DNA of 64,000 nucleotides, taken from the NCBI RefSeq assembly GCF_901709675.1, contig NC_051092.1, positions 12,710,491 to 12,774,490 on the forward strand, written 5' to 3'. The position numbers and the translations under genes are program-made. The notes beneath the pieces are model-generated. The model had not been told where the DNA came from. It saw only the letters and a program-made list of their open reading frames with translations, and did no database searches. The stretch comes from Syngnathus acus. Lineage: Eukaryota; Chordata; Actinopteri; Syngnathiformes; Syngnathidae. Positions 59,880 to 64,000 of this stretch are shown here, in pieces; the first letter of the stretch is position 1, and each line of letters begins with the position of its first letter.

Positions 59880-60390
59880 GGGGGCCTCCATGATTGTTTT
59901 TTGGATTCCACATTCTGCTTATGTTTGCATCCCCGAACAATCTCGGCGGATCCCGTAAGTGTACGCGTGCAATTAAAGCGATAGCATCTTCATAGCCCCG
60001 TAACCAATAACGGAAATAATATCACTGTTTTATTAAGCCCTTAATGTGGGGGTGAGGGGGATGGGGGCAAACTGTGTGAGGAGCGGAGGGTTTTTAAAGA
60101 GGATACACTTCCAGGGGTCTTATCAAGGCCAGATTTAAATAAAAGCAAACGCTCAGCTTAAGGGTGTGCCAGAGTGCAAGTGAGAGTCCGTGCATGTGTG
60201 TGTGGCCTTTATCAGACACGAGTTTGAACTAATCGCTGTGTCAGCACACCCCGAATTTTAATTACTAGCCCTACCTTTGCCCTTTAATATTTACTAACAT
60301 CTACACGACGTTTAATTAAGCATGTGCGGGAAAGTCGGGATCCACTCCGATAATTGCTTTTAAAGACACACCCACTTAGACATGCCAGGA
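59880..60390. promoter_or_regulatory. Candidate regulatory island, about 500 bases
   Basis: Contains CGTGCAATTAAAGCGATAGC, GTAACCAATAACGG, TTATTAAGCCCTTAATG, GCCAGATTTAAATAAAAGC, GGCCTTTATCAGACACG, TTTTAATTACTAGCC, CGTTTAATTAAGC and CCGATAATTGC. Homeodomain and GATA-like words recur throughout. Confidence 0.4.
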
Positions 60391-60462
60391 ACACAAAACT
60401 TGACGTCCACTTAGGTTCAATAAACTGTCATCGACCAATTAACACATGCATCTTCAAATTTG

Positions 60463-60718
60463 TCAAGTAGTATGAGTTGTGCTTCCAAAGACGGTGCTAA
60501 CAAAAAGTGTTGATAACGAAACTAGCATCAATGTCGCCTGTACTGCTACACCTCTAAACAACTTCTGGTTGAACACAAACAGGAGCAACAAATGCAGACA
60601 GACCATACAACAACACTCAGTCACATATTCTTTATCCTCTGCAAAAAACGACAAATATAACTGCATGCATTGTACTGCCCCCTGGTGGCCCAGGAGCATA
60701 AATAAGGAGGCTTACTGA
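60463..60718. repeat. Dispersed repeat copy carrying a CTCF-like motif
   Basis: Shares AACTAGCAT(C/T)(A/G)ATGT and TCACATAT(AT)TCTTTATCCTC blocks with 63510-63680, and the GCCCC-GGTGGCC block with 327-600. Confidence 0.5.
60677..60690 (-). promoter_or_regulatory. CTCF-like core motif
   Basis: GCCCCCTGGTGGCC is the reverse complement of GGCCACCAGGGGGC, a full match to the vertebrate CTCF core CCASYAGRKGGC. It lies in a dispersed repeat; the related copy at 562-578 has decayed (GCCCCGAGGTGGCC). Confidence 0.5.
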
Positions 60719-60999
60719 ATTAAAGCACTTGAGAAGCACTTTTCACATGAGACCTAAGTGTTTATCAGAAAGAGAGTTTTTTCTAAAAATATACATCTTA
60801 TTGTTGACATTAACACTACGCTTAAATAAAATTCAATACAATTTTAAAAGCAAACGTATTATACTTATACTATTATATATATTATCGTTCAAAACAACTG
60901 AACTGTAGCTAGAAATTAATAATCACACCCAATACACTGGGCTGCACATTTTACAGTAAATTACAAATTCTATTTGTAAAAAAAAAAAAGACTAAAAGG

Positions 61000-62500
61000 C
61001 TGATTTGTCTTCAAGACTTTGTAAGCTGTGTTTATATGCAAACCAGATGGCTCGCCGTCACGGCCTTGGCACCCCGTCATTACCCTGCGAGCCCCACAAG
61101 ACACAACAGTGAGCCCCTCCCTGCACTCTGGAAGGAAAATCCATGGAGGAAACACTCACTCCATTGTTGTGTGACCCTTATCCACTTCAACTTCATCACA
61201 AGTCACCATTCTGACCCCCAAAACAAAGTTCCCGGGGTCAGAGGGGCATGCCAACTCCAACACCGCCGTCATAAGAAAGCAGCGATTCTCAAGTGGGGCC
61301 TGGCTTTAATTGAACAAATAAACCAAACATCCCATCAGTTCAACATGTGGCCTCCCTCTTGGCATTTCCCTCTAAATGATAGCTTGTGTGAACATAATGT
61401 CTTGACTGTACTCGCACTTTTGGACAGGCCTCTCCAAAGCACGGCTGTAAGATAAGGCATCAAAAAATATGTGGTAAGAATTTCTCCTGGTGGGATCGGG
61501 GTACGTGGCAGAGTTCATTGTGTCAGTGCTCCGGGGTACATGGAGAGAGCACGCATTTACAGTAATCCAATAGTCACCGTACACAGGATCCAAAAGGCCC
61601 CGGTGAGGGGAAGGGGAACAGTCACTTAGAGTTAAACAAACAGCAACGGGCAGAGGAGGAAAACATGCCAGAGAATATCTCTATGAGAAAAGCAGACCTT
61701 CTTCCTGAACGCTCACAATGAGCACATGGTGCCCCCTCTCCATCCTCTTCCTCTACCGCATCCCACAAACACAAGGAGACAAATAAAATGCTGACCAAGG
61801 GATACATCAGCCAGTGAAAAACAAACAGCGCGTGTGAGGTGACTTTGTACAATGAACTCAAGCACAGCCATGATAGCGCGAGCGACCCGTTCGGGTGACT
61901 AGCAACATGTGCTTAATTTCCACCAAGTGCTGTTTCATTTGGTTCAGTGTGGTACAAAAAATGTCAGTGCTTCCATGACAAAAAGTCGCAACAGTTGCTA
62001 AAATGTTTAACATGTTCATATCTGTAAGTGTTGACGTTTTTCCTTGAACTTATTTTTCAAATTTTGAACATTTAAAATAAAAAATGTGGTAGCTTGTAAC
62101 ATTCTTTCAGCAATAGTTAAAAGAACAAAACTTTATAGTAGTTAGTTCAACATGTATTTTTAAAAAATATATTGATTTCTTAAAATTCTTTTCCAGCTTA
62201 TTGTCATTATTTTTAATGAATAATTGCTCATCGTTTATTTTATCTTGAAAGTAGAAAATAAACAAAACGATGTTTATTTAATAAATAAAACTTATAGAAT
62301 CTTATATCCAACTTTTTCACCTTTTAAATTACAAAAAATAAAATTATTTAAAAATAACATTTAAAATATACAAATATTCAGATTTTTTTTATTTTTATAT
62401 TATTATTTTAAAATACCAATATCTTCTGAAACTTTTACTCTCTCATAACATTCCGGGTCATGTTTAATTTATTATTAGACTAATGGGCAGGCAAAAAAAA
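61000..62500. other. Intronic sequence without recognised genes, nearest the exon
   Basis: 61036-61455 has a 139-codon plus frame without recognisable homology or splice context. 61980-62430 is extremely AT-rich. 62500-62560 (GGGCCAGATTTTGGGCACCCC) resembles the end of an old DNA transposon. Confidence 0.42.
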
Positions 62501-62626
62501 GGTAGCAGGCTAGAAATGGCACCTGGGCCAGATTTTGGGCACCCCTTTTAAAACGTGCCCGGGCAAATCAAACCAAAGTGAACTTGGAGTAACTTGACAA
62601 TCGAGTGATTTTCATTTTAGGTTCCT

Positions 62627-62628
62627 AC
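62627..62628 (-). promoter_or_regulatory. wwox: 5' splice donor of the WWOX exon
   Basis: On the minus strand the exon ends AAG-TCG-CTG followed by GTAGGAACC. The GT lies directly after the Lys-Ser-Leu codons, where human WWOX switches from exon 8 to exon 9. Reading through instead gives Val-Gly-Thr and a stop. The +4/+5 positions (GG) are only a moderate match to the donor consensus GTAAGT. Confidence 0.9.
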
Positions 62629-62893
62629 CAGCGACTTGGTGAACGGTCTGACCAGGGTGAAGAGGAAGGTCATGAGCCACCAGCTCTTGTGAATGGCCGT
62701 GTACATCATGTTGCCAGGGTGCAAGGCGTTGGACGACACCCCGTGCGGAGAAAGGCGGCGGTGCAGCTCATTGCTGAACAGGATGTTGCACAGCTTGGCG
62801 CGGTTGTAGGCCAACATGGACCAGTACTCCTTCCGCGGGGGCGACAACCGCGCCAGATCCACCTTACCGCATGAGTCTAACAAGTCTGTGAAC
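62629..62893 (-). CDS. wwox: WWOX internal exon (equivalent of human exon 8), part of the SDR catalytic domain
   Basis: This exon encodes part of the short-chain dehydrogenase/reductase domain of WWOX, an NAD(P)-binding oxidoreductase-like tumour suppressor whose two N-terminal WW domains bind PPxY partners. The exon starts with the third base of an Arg codon and then gives 88 whole codons, ending on a codon boundary. Residues 29-33 are YNRAK, the SDR catalytic Tyr-x-x-x-Lys. [16 protein letters not shown] follows, then [10 protein letters not shown] and the end RPFTKSL. If the first whole codon is residue 265 of human WWOX, the Tyr and Lys fall at 293 and 297, as in the human protein. The 265-base length also fits human exon 8 as I remember it. 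Identity to the recalled human sequence is high. The WW domains, the Rossmann Gly-rich motif and the C-terminal 60 or so residues lie on exons outside the window. An open frame runs on into both introns, but the splice sites define the true ends. Confidence 0.96.
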
Positions 62894-62895
62894 CT
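62894..62895 (-). promoter_or_regulatory. wwox: 3' splice acceptor of the WWOX exon
   Basis: Read on the minus strand the exon is preceded by TTTGATTTATCTTTCAG, a modest pyrimidine tract ending in AG. Cutting after this AG leaves a lone G that completes the split Arg codon before Phe-Thr-Asp. That is the phase expected from the human gene. Confidence 0.93.
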
Positions 62896-63169
62896 GAAAG
62901 ATAAATCAAAGAGATGTCGAGCGGGTTGTTTACTAGAATGAGAGCAAACTTCCCGGGCAGATGTGAGGTGCGGGCTGCTACACAAATCAAAAGACGTGAC
63001 ATGATGTTCTTTAATTGCTTGCGACGGAGCTGTTAAAATCCAGATGTTTTGACACGCTTGCCTGAGCATCATCCGATTCGCCGCATCGCGGCCGTCACGT
63101 CACCATGCACACACTTTGTATTGTGTGCGTAGGTTCGAGCACATCCTACATATTAATCCCCGTCATTAG

Positions 63170-63430
63170 AAAACAACCAATCAAAATGTCACCTGGTTTC
63201 CCAGCAATTTTTACAAGCTGGCTGCTGGCTCGTTGTTTACCGTCGCCTTGCGCGACATCCTTGCTTGGCTGAATTACAACATCTGCGGGCTTTTTCATTT
63301 CATGTGCTGCGACTTCATAACTATTTGCTACGGATTGATAAATCAGTTGCCCAAACAGGCACATTTGAACTCCGTTCAAATTGCTTCACAGCAGTTGCTT
63401 AAGTTGTGCCTGGTTACATTTTAGTCAGAT
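63170..63430. promoter_or_regulatory. wwox: Candidate regulatory island in intron 7, close to the exon
   Basis: CpG-bearing, repeat-free: GTTTACCGTCGCCTTGCGCG, GAATTACAACATCTGCGGGC, CATAACTATTTGC and GGATTGATAAATCAG, the last containing the palindrome TTGATAAATCA-like core. It lies 280 bases upstream of the acceptor on the gene strand. Confidence 0.3.
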
Positions 63431-63468
63431 GATCCACAAGACCATATTCAGATGGACTTCACAGCATA

Positions 63469-63680
63469 TAGAAAGTCTACACACCCCTGTTCAGATTGCA
63501 AACTACAAACTAGCATTGATGTTGCTGGGGAACACAAGCGAGCAAACTTCGCTCACATATATTCTTTATCCTCTTCAAAAACTGACTAACATTAGTTCAG
63601 CTTTCTTTCTATGCATGTGTCATCAAATACTATACTGTCTGTCTAAATTACATTGCTCCCTGATGGCTTTTGATTTAAAA
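63469..63680. repeat. Dispersed repeat copy beginning with a transposon-end sequence
   Basis: AGAAAGTCTACACACCCCTG equals the inverted end of the 30262-30761 element. Following text (AACTAGCATTGATGTTGC, CTCACATATATTCTTTATCC) matches 60463-60718. Confidence 0.5.
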
Positions 63681-63829
63681 AAGGGAAAAAATAATTGAGA
63701 TAAGTGTTTTGAGGGCTACCATAGCTACAACATTCCTAAAATATGTTTGACGCCCATTTTTTCTGCAGATTTTGGTCGAATTCCCAATTGTTTGAGCCCG
63801 GGGAGATTCTGCTGTATTCTGATCATGAA

Positions 63830-63970
63830 AGTATGGCAGCAGGGCTGCAGCTCACATCTATCGGAGGTTATTTCATGAAGGATATCATCTCCCCTTGCAT
63901 GAAGCAGATGTAATGCAGCTGGAGGACAAAGTCAACCCGTACTGGGGCCAATTCCACAGTAAGCCCCCCG
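63830..63970. promoter_or_regulatory. wwox: Candidate non-coding regulatory patch
   Basis: Contains GGAGGTTATTTCATGAAGG and CAGATGTAATGCAGCTGG, which includes an E-box CAGCTG. Short and weak. Confidence 0.2.
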
Positions 63971-64000
63971 TGTTACAAACTGATAAAGTGTCTAGTCATT

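Larger units (their letters stand above)
62896..64000 (-). other. wwox: WWOX intron 7, partial
   Basis: Sequence upstream of the exon on the gene strand. It contains an island without simple repeats at about 63170-63430, a transposon-end-like stretch near 63469, a dispersed repeat copy up to about 63680, and another candidate island at 63830-63970. No second exon is visible. Confidence 0.8.

Noticed and set aside
61036-61455. 139-codon plus-strand open frame
   Set aside because: Composition and sequence resemble no family known to me; no splice context or start signals. Probably a chance frame.
62605-62874. Plus-strand frame across the WWOX exon
   Set aside because: Antisense shadow of the real minus-strand exon; its residues mirror the WWOX codons.
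62617-63072. 151-codon minus frame taken as a whole gene
   Set aside because: Only 62629-62893 is exonic; the N-terminal part is intron 7 read-through and the last three residues are intron 8.

Overview
This is a eukaryotic window, almost certainly from a bony fish (teleost, probably a percomorph). The evidence is one vertebrate exon with GT-AG splice sites, fish-type LINE fragments (L2/CR1-like), hAT-type miniature elements, and very many CA/GT, GATA, GAGT and poly-C microsatellites. There are no operons, ribosome binding sites, CRISPR arrays or phage genes. Most open frames are chance or low-complexity translations.

The only host coding sequence I can support is one internal exon on the minus strand, 62629-62893. 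It encodes 88 residues of WWOX (WW domain-containing oxidoreductase), including the SDR catalytic YNRAK motif and the NALHPG / RPFTKS region. By length, phase and residue numbering it matches exon 8 of the human gene as I recall it. Everything at 1-62628 is therefore downstream intron (intron 8, the giant intron that contains fragile site FRA16D in humans), and 62894-64000 is the end of intron 7. I found no trace of the last exon, so intron 8 in this fish exceeds 62.6 kb.

The intron has three interleaved layers. (1) Mobile-element debris: a 5'-truncated L2-like LINE with one in-frame stop (4665-6032) next to a hammerhead-ribozyme-like motif of Penelope type (4571-4604); a LINE 3' end (20741-21110); a second LINE tail joined to a 200-base GATA array (31686-31995); a hAT element with target duplication nested inside an older repeat (8784-9245); and further hAT or Tc1-like miniature elements. 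(2) Simple repeats, some more than 100 bases long, and several C or G runs of 16-27 bases. (3) Many 150-500 base islands that lack repeats, carry CpGs and are dense in homeodomain, POU, forkhead and CCAAT-type motifs. I list these as candidate conserved regulatory elements. Because MAF is the usual neighbour of WWOX in vertebrates, long-range enhancers of MAF lying in this intron are a reasonable hypothesis, but conservation was not tested here.

No new multi-gene biological system is visible. The items most worth checking are the ribozyme-like motif, the regulatory islands (especially 31140-31570, 45040-45330 and 46340-46620), the CTCF-like site in a dispersed repeat at 60677-60690, and a possible unannotated exon at 57868-58051.
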